Shown: piece by piece, positions 1 to 10,560 of the stretch
Layout: every line of letters starts with the position of its first letter
How positions within the stretch are numbered: the stretch's first letter is position 1
Origin: Dermanyssus gallinae
Taxonomy: Eukaryota > Arthropoda > Arachnida > Mesostigmata > Dermanyssidae
Assembly (NCBI GenBank): GCA_003439945.1
Contig: QVRM01001215.1
Coordinates: forward strand, 254,501 to 318,500
Direction: 5' to 3'
Length of the DNA: 64,000 bases
Position numbers and translations under genes: made by a program
Notes under the pieces: model-generated
Told to the model about the DNA's origin: nothing
What the model saw: the letters and a program-made list of their open reading frames with translations, nothing else
Database searches by the model: none

Positions 1-409
1 CGAGATTGTTTTTCGGGCGGAAGCTGCTACGCTATTCAGTTTCGTTTGCACCCGCGCCAGAAGATATTGCATAAACAATTCGGGCGCATCCGGTGTTCTA
101 TTAGGGGACTACAGAATTACATTAATGTTTGCCATTTGCAAGTCATTTACAGACGATGCCTGTTTTTTTTGCCTGGACTGGACTTCTGCGGCAACAAACG
201 GCTAATGGAGAAGTCAACGATGCGATGCATACGGCATGCCGAAGTGAAGAACAGAGATCATTTTATGATTATTATTATTATTATTGCTGTCCTATGAGAT
301 TTTTGCGATGGTCTACGTTACGAAGGGGCGTACATAATCATGCCGTAGGGTTCGTTGCGAGACATGAAACGCCAACGTTGAAAACAGCCATATAGCTAAC
401 GGACTACAC

Positions 410-447
<38 letters not shown>

Positions 448-640
448 TGTGTAAACTGGCCCTTTAGAGGCGACCGTTCTAAGGATTCGCAAATTGGGTT
501 AACTGTTACAAAGTAAACAAAAAACTACTCAGGTAAATGTTAGTAAAAAAAAGTCGTCGTATGAGCGTTTTGTTACCGCTTCCGGAACGATTTCAAATAT
601 GTCGGCCAGCTCGCCAGCAGATCACCGCCATTTTCAACCA
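1..640. other. Non-coding stretch, no gene seen
   Basis: No recognisable coding sequence. It contains a short (ATT)n run at about 267-285 and an (AT)n tract at 411-445. The sequence between them is not visibly repetitive. The 5' part of the mariner relic that follows could begin near the end of this stretch, but nothing resembling its N-terminal helix-turn-helix region could be read. Confidence 0.6.
411..445. repeat. (AT)n microsatellite
   Basis: About 35 bases of uninterrupted alternating T and A. Confidence 0.95.
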
Positions 641-689
641 AAGCCTTATAAGAACGCATTAGCAGAAGATGGCTTGAAGAGTTCTGAAA

Positions 690-1395
690 TGAAGAATAGG
701 GTCCTTTAGTACTGAGTGACGCCAGCCAACAAATTGTACTTTTTGAACACATGCCTTTCACAACTTCCCGGCCACGATCGTGTTCTATTTTTAGGCAGGT
801 GAACTGCAATGAAATATACCTCTTCTACGAGAACCAGTCAGCGAAAAAACTATTCTCGGACTACAGCCAATAACTCGTCGGGTGCTACAGGTAGTGCTCA
901 CAGCCGATCGAGTGAGACGTACATTCAAAGAAGGTGTCGTTAGTACAATATCAGAGCATAGTTCACCTTGATCTTCTGGGAATCCATCGTACGGTATAAC
1001 ACAGTCCTTTCCTGCCGATAACTCAAACGAGTGCAAGAAAAATAGATCAGGCGTGTCTGTAGCTCGTCAACACGAAGGAGAAGTTACTTTTCACCAGGAC
1101 AGGCCTGTCTTCATGTAAAGCGTTGTTTTCTTCAAAACCTAACGACATAGGCTGAGAGCTCATTGAGCATCCACTATGTTGCTATGGCTTCGCGCCTTTA
1201 TACTGTCATATGTTCTGGCTGCTCAATAACTTTTAAACTCAGAAAGAGATTCACCTCTTCTAAGCAGGTGGAAAATGGAAGAAATCTGTTTTTTAACTGC
1301 AGACTCAAACTTTTTTTGAAAAGGGATCGGTAGTCTAATTTATCTTTGGCGAGAGATCGTTGGAAGACGTGTAGCTGCTCCGATAATTAATTAAC
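690..1395 (+). mobile_element. Degraded mariner (D34D) transposase relic
   Basis: This reads as a decayed mariner-family cut-and-paste transposase, broken by stops and at least two frame changes. In one frame, codons from 799 give VNCNEIYLFYEN, which aligns without gaps to the family motif around the first catalytic Asp (TGDEKW-type followed by LYDN). Here that Asp codon, at 808-810, has become Asn. Codons 916-996 give a HSKKVSLVQYQSIVHLDLL-type segment, matching the HPKKV...W..GI.H block. A second frame gives FHQDRP (1089-1106), the HQDN.RPH block, with the second Asp intact at 1098-1100. A third frame gives HPLCCYGFAP (1168-1197), with the same spacing as HPPYSPDLAP. The third catalytic position, at 1201-1203, is Tyr instead of Asp. 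The gap between the second and third positions is 34 codons, which defines mariner. The C-terminal KGIGSL..LW segment follows at about 1320-1370. No terminal inverted repeats were located. It cannot be active. Confidence 0.8.
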
Positions 1396-1447
1396 TTTGC
1401 ATTATATGGTATGCTCTTGTTTCCAGTGGAAACAGGAAACGGGAATA

Positions 1448-1451
<4 letters not shown>

Positions 1452-1508
<57 letters not shown>
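1452..1508. repeat. (AT)n microsatellite
   Basis: About 57 bases of alternating T and A. It is read as Ile-Tyr repeats on both strands and explains the open frames that span it. Confidence 0.95.
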
Positions 1509-1512
<4 letters not shown>

Positions 1513-2282
1513 TCTTTCTTTTTTTCTTCGAAGACGTGTTATAGCGTCCCATTTTGTTCTACCTGGAACAATGTACGAACGTGAGTTTCCCGGCTGTAAA
1601 TCAACCCGATTAAAACTATTGGTTGCAGTAGCGTATGTGGGGTACATGTGCGGCTTGGGAAGGATTCTGACCAACAGATTCAGACTAACCGCGCATACCC
1701 GGTATAAGCTGCACCAATGCCACACAGACAACAAGAACGAAACAAGGACGTGATGAAAACGAATGGCGATAGTAGTTTGCAGTCAACACAAAAGTGTCGA
1801 GTCATGTTATGATGACCAGCTAGGTCGGGTAAATGCTTCATCCATCCATCGGCTCCTCTCTGTTGAGGGATGTCTGTCATCCGTTTTGTTGTTGTTGTTG
1901 GCACTACACTCTCTGTGCTCTCTGTTTGTGCCCTTTGGCCGCTAATTTGCGTTTGGTTACTACAACGTCCTTATTCTCGAGCGCTCCGTTCAACTGTCCT
2001 ACGCACGGCCTGTGCCATCCAACACATCCCCCCGTGACAGTGAGTGAAAACCCAGACAGTTACTCAGGCACCCTTGATCGTCTCGACTCGATAGTATATC
2101 CGCCCGCATGAAGTTGAACTATGTCTTTCATACCATGACCGCGGAGAGAAGAGGGTGGTAATCGGAATGTTATTACATCGTTTCCTCGCATCCATTTACT
2201 TGTACGGTATGCTTGCCGCCGTCGACGCACTCTTTTTTAGGCGTTTACCTGCGATGTTGTTGAAACGTGTGATTTTTCTGGT

Positions 2283-2440
2283 GTTATTTTGGTTGTATTT
2301 ATAGTTGTTGTTGTTATAGTTGCTGCTTCAACTACTAGCGCTGTGCGGGCTGTTATCGCCTAAATGTTGTTGTGGAGGCCGGGTTGTTGTTGTTGTTGTT
2401 GTTTTTGTTGCTGTTGTTGTTGTTGCTTTTGCTGTCTAGA
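2283..2440. repeat. GTT-class imperfect microsatellite
   Basis: Clusters of GTT interrupted by GCT, GTA and TTTT. The densest part is 2382-2434. Confidence 0.85.
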
Positions 2441-2924
2441 CGTCTGCATGGCCGTCGACCTCTGTCACCTTGCCGCCTGTTGCCTGCCCTAAGGCTTTAG
2501 GGCCGCGAGGTGAAACGAATCGTCATGTTTACACCTCGGCGACCACCAGCCTGAATTCGTCTCCTTCTGGTTTGTTCCCGGGAGGGGGGAGCAGGGCAGG
2601 CGATTTGTCTCGCTTGGCGCGCTTATTCAGGCCTGCGTGCTGTGTCAAGCGCGACAAGGAGTTAATGTGGGAACCGAGACGAACTGTGTTGATCCCACTG
2701 ATTTAGGGTCCATAGGTGACTCGCCTGTGACACTCCACGAGCATAAATATGCAGAAGCACATAGACACAGGGAGCGGAGAGTGGGACAGATGAGGAAAAT
2801 AAAATAGCTTGACGATATGAACGCATAACAGTGCCATCTTTGAAACCGAGACAGCCGGCTGGGCTGTTCCTGCGTGTCAGCAACAACTTCTTAAATCAGA
2901 AAAACAACCATTCGTTCTCTCATC

Positions 2925-2929
<5 letters not shown>

Positions 2930-2964
<35 letters not shown>
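2930..2964. repeat. (AT)n microsatellite
   Basis: About 35 bases of uninterrupted alternating A and T. Confidence 0.95.
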
Positions 2965-2966
<2 letters not shown>

Positions 2967-3784
2967 AAGAGAATTCTGGCAGCTAAGTAATGTACTGTGT
3001 GCCAAGGTAACGACAGCCTCGGAATCACCATGGGTGAGACAAAAACGTGAGCTAGAGTGTATACTATGATGAAGGTGCCATGTGCGTGTAGGATTATCCT
3101 ATTGGTGGTCCTTTTTTAGCTGGCCAATCGCGCAAACAAGTAGACATTTAATAATGGCTACGGCAGTACAGGTCGACTTGGGCCTGTACTGTCTTGGTCG
3201 ATCCGGATCGAGTAAGTCGAGACCTGCTCGCTAAGGAGGTAAGCTCTCTCTGGGGTTCTTGCCTGGCACGTTATTGCTTTGAGGAATAGGTCGGAGTGAA
3301 GGTGCAGCCGGTGCAGTTGCTAATCGTTTTCGATGATCATAACGGCAAACTAACGTTGGTAATGATGGTGATAAATGTGATGACGACGACGCTGGGACCT
3401 CTGTCTGTTTCTGTTGGAATGCTTTCGTGTTTTCGTATGTGTTCCCATAAACCTGGCTGCGCAGGTGTTGACGGCTCTACCGGTAGACCGTCTTCGGTAA
3501 TTGGCAACCGGAAACCGAAAGAGCCTATAAGCAAAATTACCCTCGGACGGGCCTAATGGAGGCGACTGCGGTCTCACCATTAGGCTTCCATCCGTATACC
3601 AAATATCCGTAGAAGATCTATAACAGGGTGTGCAAATAAACGGCCAATGCGCAGGGCACTTGCATGGTGACGTATATACTTACGTAAGCGTAACGAAACG
3701 GAAGACACGGCTAGAAATTGCGCGATTTAAGGCATCGTATCCACACACATACATAGAGTTAGCCTGCTATAGTTGTGTATACCT

Positions 3785-3995
3785 TAGTATACTAGACTTG
3801 TCGAGCCCGGTGGCGTAGTGGCTTAAGTCTGCGTCTCGCAACCGGAGGAGACACAAAGGTGCGCGGGTTCGAGCCCCACCGTTGCACATTTATTTTTATG
3901 GGGGTCCGTCTATGAAGCAATGTGCAAAACAGTTCCGTGGACGTTAAATCTTGGCTGAGGGTCAGCCCGAAAACTTTACTAGTATACTAGACTTG
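3785..3995 (+). mobile_element. tRNA-derived SINE, family 1, copy A, with target-site duplication
   Basis: The element spans about 3801-3979 (179 bp) and is flanked by a perfect 16-bp direct repeat, TAGTATACTAGACTTG, at 3785-3800 and 3980-3995. This is a clean target-site duplication from LINE-type retroposition. The 5' part is tRNA-like. TGGCGTAGTGG at 3811-3821 matches the RNA polymerase III box A consensus at every position. GGTTCGAGCCC at 3867-3877 matches box B with one mismatch. The 3' half is not tRNA-related and is shared with the copy at 34.4 kb up to the end GCCCGAAAACTTT. The tRNA cloverleaf is degenerate (acceptor strands do not pair), so it is not a functional tRNA gene. The parent tRNA species is not clear. 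The intact duplication suggests relatively recent insertion. Confidence 0.9.
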
Positions 3996-3999
3996 CAAT

Positions 4000-4506
4000 A
4001 TATTTATGAGTATTAAGATATGCTTAGTGTTATTTTTATGATTATGATTCTTCAGTAACACTTCTTCTCAACTAATACAATTAACGAGGCGAAAACGTCT
4101 GCTAGAATTCTATTCATCACTAGGTAGGCACATAGCGGCCACAATGGGATCCCCGCTCTACCCTACTACAGGTTCGTGTTCTTATTTTCATGATTAGTAT
4201 ACTTGACGATAATTATAATTGAACTCGGTCGGTGAGCTTATTCTAGCTCAAAACAAACTTTATTTTAGACCCAAGTCGGTTCAACGAGAGCGGCTGTTGC
4301 TCATAGGATTACGACGAGCATGGCTTGCTCGCAAATAGCAACGCACTCAAGTCACCATGGCAAACGAAACTGCGATCGAGCAATTTGCGATTTTAATCAA
4401 ACTGCTCAACCGGATCTCATAAAAAATATCGTCTGGCAGTTATACTATTATTATTATAAAATACTGCCAGAGAACAATTGCTTATGTTGCCGTTGTCATT
4501 GCTGCC

Positions 4507-4545
<39 letters not shown>

Positions 4546-5540
4546 TCGGTGTTGTTGTTGTCGTCGTCGCCGCCGCCTTCACGCTGTTTACAATAGGCTG
4601 ACGTCACATAAGAGTCAAACCGCTAGATCGGAGTGACAGGGTGGGTTTAATTACTGTTATAACGACATGTCTTTGCTATCACCATTCGCTTTGTTCGTAG
4701 GGTAGCTACTATTTTGAACACTATTATTAGAACTCAGCGGCTGGTATCACAAGATTGTGTTGGATAACGGGGACGACAGATGAGCGGGCAGATTTAGTGT
4801 TTAGCGAGCAGATAGATAAAAGTCTCCGCAGCGCAAGACAAGAGACGAAAACGTGTTTTTCAACAGCAACAAGTTCAGCGTGGTAATGCAGTGGCCGGGT
4901 CGCTTCTATCGCCGGAGGAAATAAGGAGGAATATGAGCTATTATGGCATTTCTGCCAGAAATGCCGTTAGAGCGAAGATTTGACTTTTAACACATGAAAT
5001 ATCAAATATGTATACTTGCTCGACATCCTAAGAATAAACAACAAAGACGGCCACAACGACAGAACACAGCGTCAAGGGTCTCTGGTTGACAGCCTACTGC
5101 GTCCTTCTCTGCCTCTCGCGGATACATACACTCTCCGTTACCCTATTTGTTTTTTTATTGAATATATGTTACAACCATTTTCAGCGGAACTACTTTCGTT
5201 TTACTTCGTTGAAAATGGAGCTCCGTTACCCTATACACGTTCAAGAGCAAGTGTTATGATTAGTTGTAATTATATTATTAGTAAACTCGTTTTTAATTAA
5301 AAAAAAAAGTATTTTACAAATTCTTATTAATTATTTATCTACAGTAACTCTTCTCGGTCGTTCATCCTGTAGTCTTCTCATACCTTGCTTTTGCGGCTGA
5401 AGGTAGAGACCGCTGTTGCTGCTGCTGCTTCTGCTGTTGTGACCACCACCCGCGTTATCCGTGACGCGCACTGAACTTGTTGTTAGATAATCTATGTCTA
5501 TATGTCTATCTGATATTACTACAGGGTCTAGTACCAATAC
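4000..5540. other. Non-coding stretch
   Basis: No supported gene. It contains a GTT tract at about 4508-4566 and otherwise mixed, mostly A/T-rich sequence. There is a poly-A run near 5300 and a short GCT-rich patch at about 5410-5440. Confidence 0.6.
4508..4575. repeat. (GTT)n microsatellite with GTC/GCC tail
   Basis: Twelve or so GTT units at 4508-4543, a short interruption, then further GTT units decaying into GTC and GCC triplets. Confidence 0.9.
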
Positions 5541-5544
5541 ATTG

Positions 5545-5832
5545 CTCTATTCATGGTTGTCATCTCTTTATGGGTGTCGCCAGTCCGATCCCCTTTGTTA
5601 ATGGAACTGTCGTTGAGCGACGCTCATTAAGTAGAATAGAGTAGAAAAGTCATTCGGCTGAGAGTCAGCGGCCATGCTGCCTTAAGGATTGCCGGGGGGG
5701 GGGGGGGGGATCCCCAGGTATCTCAACACATCCGGCCCTCATTGGCGCATTGAAGATATGTGGCCTCACGGCGACTCCAAGCCGGAGGTAGGGGACGCAA
5801 GATGGTCTAGAATGAAAAGCAACCTCCTTAAA
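5545..5832 (+). mobile_element. tRNA-derived SINE, family 2, copy A (diverged)
   Basis: This is a dispersed repeat also present at 16.2-16.4 kb (reverse orientation) and 53.5-53.8 kb (same orientation). Shared blocks, in order, are GTTGTCAT, GGGTGTCGCC followed by a box B-like AGTCCGATCCC (5582-5592), GCTCATT.AG.ATAGA, CTGAGAGTCAGCGGCCATGCTG, AAGGATTG, a ..GAAGATATG..CTCA block, CCAAGCC.GAGG and GGACG.A.GAT..TCTAGA, then an AT-rich end. A run of 16 G residues (5694-5709) has grown inside this copy. Box B plus the upstream region indicate a tRNA origin, read more clearly in the 53.5-kb copy. It does not code for protein. Confidence 0.75.
5694..5709. repeat. Homopolymer run of 16 G
   Basis: Sixteen consecutive G residues inside the family 2 SINE copy. 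Run length is unreliable in most sequencing chemistries. Confidence 0.9.
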
Positions 5833-5839
5833 AATGTAC

Positions 5840-6140
5840 TTTTTTTTTTAAACGATGCAGTAGATTAGGATAACAAACATCCTCCCTTTACGCTTTACGG
5901 CGTAGGGAGGGTGTATGTCATTCTCTTTCTCCGGCTGGTACCAACTAGTAGATGCCAGGGAGTCGTCCTGTAGACGATGCATCGTTGACGATGTCACGCT
6001 CGTGTCGTACGACAATATTATTGTTGCGTTGGTGCGTACCGGCATGTGAGCGTTGATGAGCGTATGCAGCATTGGTTCTGGCACAACTTGGTTTGACTTA
6101 TGGGAGACACTGATGCTAGCTAGCGAACTACTCTATGCCA
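5840..6140. other. Non-coding spacer
   Basis: Nothing recognisable. The sequence is mixed and no frame is supported. Confidence 0.5.
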
Positions 6141-6147
6141 GTCGGTG

Positions 6148-6196
6148 GGGAAGACGAAGACGAAGACGATGACGACGACGACGACGACGACGACGA
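6148..6196. repeat. (GAC)n microsatellite
   Basis: GAAGAC units pass into a run of about ten GAC triplets. It is one of few non-AAC trinucleotide tracts here. Confidence 0.9.
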
Positions 6197-6587
6197 TTAT
6201 GACCGCAACCACACAATAACGCCGCCGACACCGACCATAGTCACACTGTGACATCGCCCATTGGCGCCCTGATATCTCCGATCTCCTCGGGCCTACCCAG
6301 CGCTATTTGCTACAGCTGGTGGTGGTGGTGATGGTGATGCTGCAGCCGCAGCCGCTGTCGGCGGCGGCGGCGATCGCGACCAGATAGCCCTAGCGTAGTC
6401 GTCCGTTCCTAGCCCAGCTAGTCCCTACTGCTGGCTGGCTGATCGGCTCAACAACCCCGTATAGACTCTGCTGGCTGTCTGTCTGCCTTTCGCGATCGGT
6501 CTCTGAGCGCCGTGGTTGGCGTTAAGCGAGCGGGTCAACCGACGCGGGTCGTTTCCCCTCTAACGGATGCTTTGTATGAGTGGTAGT

Positions 6588-6830
6588 AGCAGTTGCTGTT
6601 GTTGTTGCCACTGCTGCTGTTGTTGTTGCCACTGCTGCTGTTGTTCTTATTGTTGCTGCCGCTATTGTTGTTGTTGTCGCTGTGTTTGTAGTTGTTGTTG
6701 TTGTTGTTGCCATTGCTGCTGTTGTTCTTATTGTTGCTCTCGCTATCGTTGTTGTTGTTGCTGTCGTTGTTGCTGTTGTTGTTGCTGTTGTTGTTGTTGT
6801 TGCTGCTGTTGCTCTTGTCCTAGCGGTACT
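6588..6830. repeat. GTT/GCT compound microsatellite with an 81-bp internal duplication
   Basis: About 240 bases of GTT, GCT and GCC triplets. The block GCCACTGCTGCTGTTGTTCT (around 6628) recurs 81 bases downstream (around 6709) with few changes. The array therefore grew partly by duplication of a longer unit as well as by single-triplet slippage. Confidence 0.85.
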
Positions 6831-6859
6831 AGTAGTAGTAGTGGTGGTGGCGGTGCACT

Positions 6860-7440
6860 GATGGGGTAGACCTGCATCAGCCGAGGAGACTTATTCAACG
6901 TCAGTTCACCAAACTCAACATTGTGTGGCTAGTGATGATGAGCTCTAACACCGGGCGGAAAACGGAACAAAAGAGCCACAGAAAAGGTTGGAAGGCTGCC
7001 GTATGAAAGACGCAACGACGCACGACATTCAATGAGGCAAAGATTCTTGAAAGACGGAGAGAGAGAGAGATAGACGGAAGAAGAGAGAGAGAGAGGAATA
7101 ATGGAGTTTAGAAAGAGGCGCAGGGCAAGATCGGAATGAAGAAAACCTGTCCTTCCCTGTCTGCATTGTTTGTGACAGAGTCACGGACACGGCGGTAAAC
7201 GAAGAATGAAAGGTGACTTCGTGTGTCCGCGTCTTTCCGACCTCGCCCTATACACTCATAGAAATTAGCTCACATAAATATATATATATATATATATATA
7301 CATACATACATATACACACATAGGCATGCACAACAAATTCGTCGGTCGCCCGCCGATGCTTCTTGTCAACGAACCAGGGAACAAATCCGTTCATGCGTTC
7401 GTACCGTGATTGTTCATTATCATTCTTATCATTATCATGA
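6860..7440. other. Non-coding stretch
   Basis: No gene seen. It contains purine-rich GA repeats at about 7047-7098 and an (AT)n tract at 7278-7300 that grades into ACAT/ACAC repeats. Confidence 0.6.
7278..7322. repeat. (AT)n/(CATA)n compound microsatellite
   Basis: (AT)n followed by CATA units and a short ACAC run. Confidence 0.85.
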
Positions 7441-7459
7441 TTATAATTGTTGTCATCTC

Positions 7460-7522
7460 CTTCTCCCGTTGCTTCTGCTGTTGTTGTTGTTGCTGCTGCT
7501 GCTGCTGCTGTTGTTGTTGTTA
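7460..7522. repeat. GTT/GCT microsatellite
   Basis: Imperfect GCT and GTT triplets, with about six consecutive GCT units in the centre. Confidence 0.85.
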
Positions 7523-7739
7523 ATACTACTGCTACCGTCGCAGGCTGCCGCAGACTGGCATCATCATTGTGAGTTTAAGTAAGCGGAACGTGCGGCCATG
7601 CGCCACCGGGTCGGGTGCTACTTACCAATACACACAGTGCCGCCGCTTTTAGATCAGTGTCGTCTTCACGATCGGCGCCACCGCCGTCATTTCGTGTCGT
7701 TGACGACGCGACTAGAGGCCAATCCCGGCGCACCACTGC

Positions 7740-8060
7740 ATTGGTTCTCAAAGGGAGGGAATGGCCCCACCGCCAGCAGCAGCAGCAAAACAGGTCCACT
7801 GGCTGACTCTAGTAGTATTAGCAAGCGAACAAGAGAGATACAGAGAGAGCGAGAGAGAGATGGAGAAAAACAACGGAGTAAAACAGAGACCAGTTTCGAC
7901 GCCGCTCGTGCATTCGTCCTGCCTAGGCGACGTGCTTGATTAAGCTCAAGCTCGTCACGTCCACAGCAGCAGCGGCAGAAGCAGTAACGAAGTGCTACTT
8001 CTTAGCCGTCGTCAAACGCCCACACCAATGGGAATTCCTGTAAGGCGGGAATGTGTCTTA
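7740..8060. other. Non-coding stretch
   Basis: No supported gene. It holds a (GA)n-rich patch at 7828-7866 and imperfect CAG/CAA triplets near 7780 and 7965. Confidence 0.55.
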
Positions 8061-8062
8061 AG

Positions 8063-8142
8063 ACGAACAAGAAGAAGAAGAAGAAGAAGGAGAAGAAAGA
8101 ACAAGAAAAAAGAATAAGAATAAGACACCAAGAAAGAAGCAG
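8063..8142. repeat. Polypurine (GAA)n tract
   Basis: Roughly 75 bases almost entirely A and G on the + strand. It begins with about eight AAG/GAA triplets and continues as imperfect AAGAAT/AAGAAA units. Confidence 0.85.
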
Positions 8143-8315
8143 AACTCTAGAAGGCTGGCGGTACCGTGTTGTACGTGGTTCGCTCGCTCGTTCACCGCCC
8201 CGGGATCGTGATACGTGAGGCGACGGACGGGCGGGGGGCGACCGCCAGGAGCAAAGGGTCAAGGAGTTGATGTTTTTTGCCTAACTGCGTCGTGTTGCTC
8301 AATTGCTACGACTCA

Positions 8316-8360
8316 GACTACGACTACTACTACTACTACTACCACTACCACTATTACTAA
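8316..8360. repeat. (ACT)n microsatellite
   Basis: ACT triplets at about 8319-8345, flanked by degenerate CACTA units. Confidence 0.85.
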
Positions 8361-8399
8361 CAGCTCAGGCGGGTCAACGGCAACTCGACAATGCAGAAG

Positions 8400-9080
8400 C
8401 AATGTACAACAAATGAGCACACCAGGGGTAGATAGGTATAGTGGGCGAATGATCGAGAGAGACGGAAAGAGACAGGAGGGAAGCGTGAGGGAGAAACATC
8501 TTCACCCCTCGACGACGAGGTCTAACAACGTCTTGATCTCGTATCGAGTAAGTAATTACGATCGTGCACACGATTCGGTGTCGTATCCGAAAATGCCTTC
8601 CAAGCTTCGATGCCGACAGCAGTAGATCCGTAGTGGTCTGCATTTAAGGGGGATTGCAGTAAAAGCTAGAGGCAGCTTCACGTCTGCTGGTGATCGGCTG
8701 CGTGCTGTTTACGAGCAATGGCAGCAACAGGAGGGGCACTACCACCAATGTTCGTGGTAGTTAGTAATCGTGACATCAGACTCCTCGTTTCCCGGTCTTT
8801 TGCAGTGGCTCTTCGATGTTTCCAGGTGTGTCCAGACAGAAGACGCTAATGGTGGGGCCTACGCAACGTCTGCCCTCCGTGCCTTTCTCAGTGAGCGGTG
8901 ATGCCGTAATGCATCCGCGATTAGTAGTGCCCTAGTTGTCCGGCGGGCGGGGCAGTCTGCAACAGTAGTACGCGCTGGCAGAAGGCGAGCGCGTCTCGCT
9001 AAGCTGGCGGTGGGCATTTTACGCAAGGGAAAGTTGGTCCCAGTCATAGGCATTATTGCGGGAAGGGCACGTGGGAGTGT
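8400..9080. other. Non-coding stretch
   Basis: Mixed-composition sequence with no recognisable gene or repeat. GC content rises toward the 3' end. Confidence 0.5.
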
Positions 9081-9084
9081 GTGG

Positions 9085-9240
9085 GAGTTTCCCCACCCGT
9101 GGGGATCTATGCACAGGGAACGTCTCTCCAGCCGTAGGGGCCGAACTGTGCGGAACGTGAGGAACGTTCCCCCCCAGCCGTGGAGGTATCTGCGTCGGAA
9201 AAGCATCTTCCGTTAGCCGTAGGTTTCTGCGGAGGAGGGC
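9085..9240. repeat. Degenerate GC-rich tandem repeat, about 35-46 bp
   Basis: Four copies of a CCGTRGG-centred motif occur at 9097, 9132, 9178 and 9217. Each is followed by TCTGCG/TCTATGC-like or AACTGTGC-like sequence and then GGAACGT/CATCTTC-like sequence. A fifth, more distant copy lies at about 9349. The spacing (35, 46, 39) shows an old, imperfect array. Open frames across it are chance. Confidence 0.35.
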
Positions 9241-9560
9241 GTTGTGTCGAGCGAGGGGAAGTATACGCGGGGGGAAGCGGATCTCCCAACCAGGCGGGAG
9301 CAGGACGGGGGATCAGTCATTGCAGACGCGGGGGGATGGAGGCTCTAACCGTGGGCGGCATCTGTGCGGGCCGTTAGCGGATGTCCGAGAGCTCTGTCTG
9401 TCACGTCCAGGTTGAGCGGGACGACCTACGACAGTGAGCCGACCTGCGGACAGCTGCTTTTCGGGCTGCTACCTGTTTGTCTCTTATAGGTAAGATCAAT
9501 GCAAATACAGACAGAAATGAGATGAAGAGGAGGAGGTTCGGGAGCTGCCCGTCTTGTTGG
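9240..9560. other. GC-rich non-coding stretch
   Basis: G-rich on the + strand (9240-9380), then mixed. No gene recognised. Confidence 0.5.
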
Positions 9561-9564
9561 CCGT

Positions 9565-9625
9565 GGTGCTAATTGTTGTTGCTGTTGTTGTTGGCGTTTT
9601 TGTTGTTGTTGTTGTTGCTGCTGTA
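9565..9625. repeat. GTT-class microsatellite
   Basis: Imperfect GTT/GCT triplets. Confidence 0.85.
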
Positions 9626-9629
9626 ATGG

Positions 9630-9945
9630 TCGTTGTGTTTATTAGCAGTGGCTAGTAACAGTACAACAGCTAGCGGTGCTTGTCCAGTTGACGTAACATT
9701 ATTGGATTCCAAGTGCAGCCACAGGCCGTACTGTGTCGTCATTCCATGGGGCCATCACACGACTAAACGAGATGCTAGTCGAACTCAGATGCCAGGACGG
9801 CGGTCCTGTCAGAAGGAAGGTACAATAGTTGAGCTTTCGTCATTAACGACTGATCACTAACTAGACCGGTCCCACACCGGCTTGAGTGTGAACGGCTGGC
9901 AACCTAATTGTTAAGGCCAGGAGTACCAGTGGTAATCACAATGGT
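9630..9945. other. Non-coding stretch
   Basis: Unique-looking sequence. No gene or repeat recognised. Confidence 0.5.
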
Positions 9946-9951
9946 GAGTTG

Positions 9952-9954
9952 TCG

Positions 9955-9985
<31 letters not shown>

Positions 9986-10020
9986 CGTCGTCGTCATTGT
10001 TATTGTTATGTTGTTGTTGT
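9952..10020. repeat. GTT/GTC microsatellite
   Basis: About eleven GTT units pass into GTC units and degenerate ATTGTT. Confidence 0.9.
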
Positions 10021-10249
10021 ACGTGCTATCAGAAGTCAAAGCACTAGTAGTAACCGCTATCATGGACCATTGATCCCGTGCAGCTCGTTAGCGCGACCAT
10101 AGATGTTGTTGTGCTGGTGTTGAAGTAGCAAGAATCACGGGTGGAGTTCAGGGCGGTTGGCGGGTTATCACACGTTAGTCCCCTTTGTGATTGTGATCGT
10201 TGTGACGATTATGATTATGATTATTATTATCGTTGTGCACGTTGTTGTT

Positions 10250-10560
10250 GTTTATTTAATTGTTGTCGAAACATTGTTTGGCTTGTGAAGGCTGCAGGGG
10301 TGTGTCAGATTGTGAGCACCACATACCTACGTAGACCTGTTTTCATCCATTGTGTCTAAATCCAGCCGATTGGCTAAACTGTTGTTTTTAAATGCGTTAG
10401 ACATTTCTGAAACTGCAATTTTGAGTACCATTATTAGCCATAGATGTGCACAGTTCCGGCACAAATGTCTGCGCACCGACGCCGCGTCGAGAGACGCTTG
10501 CACTTGTATAGCACGAACCTGCAAACATTTCGACTGACAGCACTTTTAAAACGACACCAC
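10250..10560. other. Unique sequence, two unrecognised opposing frames
   Basis: About 300 bases without microsatellites. Frames of 61-65 codons are open on both strands (10352-10537 + and 10327-10524 -). Neither resembles a family I know, and overlapping antisense frames of this size are expected by chance. Confidence 0.35.

Larger units (their letters stand above)
1400..3780. other. Non-coding stretch with microsatellites
   Basis: No supported gene. It holds (AT)n at 1452-1508 and 2930-2964 and a GTT-rich zone at about 2283-2440. The open frames over 1397-1753 exist only because the AT tract is stop-free. A small perfect inverted repeat, CAGTACAGG / CCTGTACTG, lies at about 3164-3191. Confidence 0.65.

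Noticed and set aside
573..1036. Two consecutive - strand ORFs (573-809 and 791-1036)
   Set aside because: They lie antisense to the mariner relic on the + strand and share no similarity with a known protein.
3801..3890. Functional tRNA gene
   Set aside because: Box A and B are good but the acceptor strands do not pair and the anticodon arm is irregular. A second collinear copy and a target-site duplication show it is a SINE.
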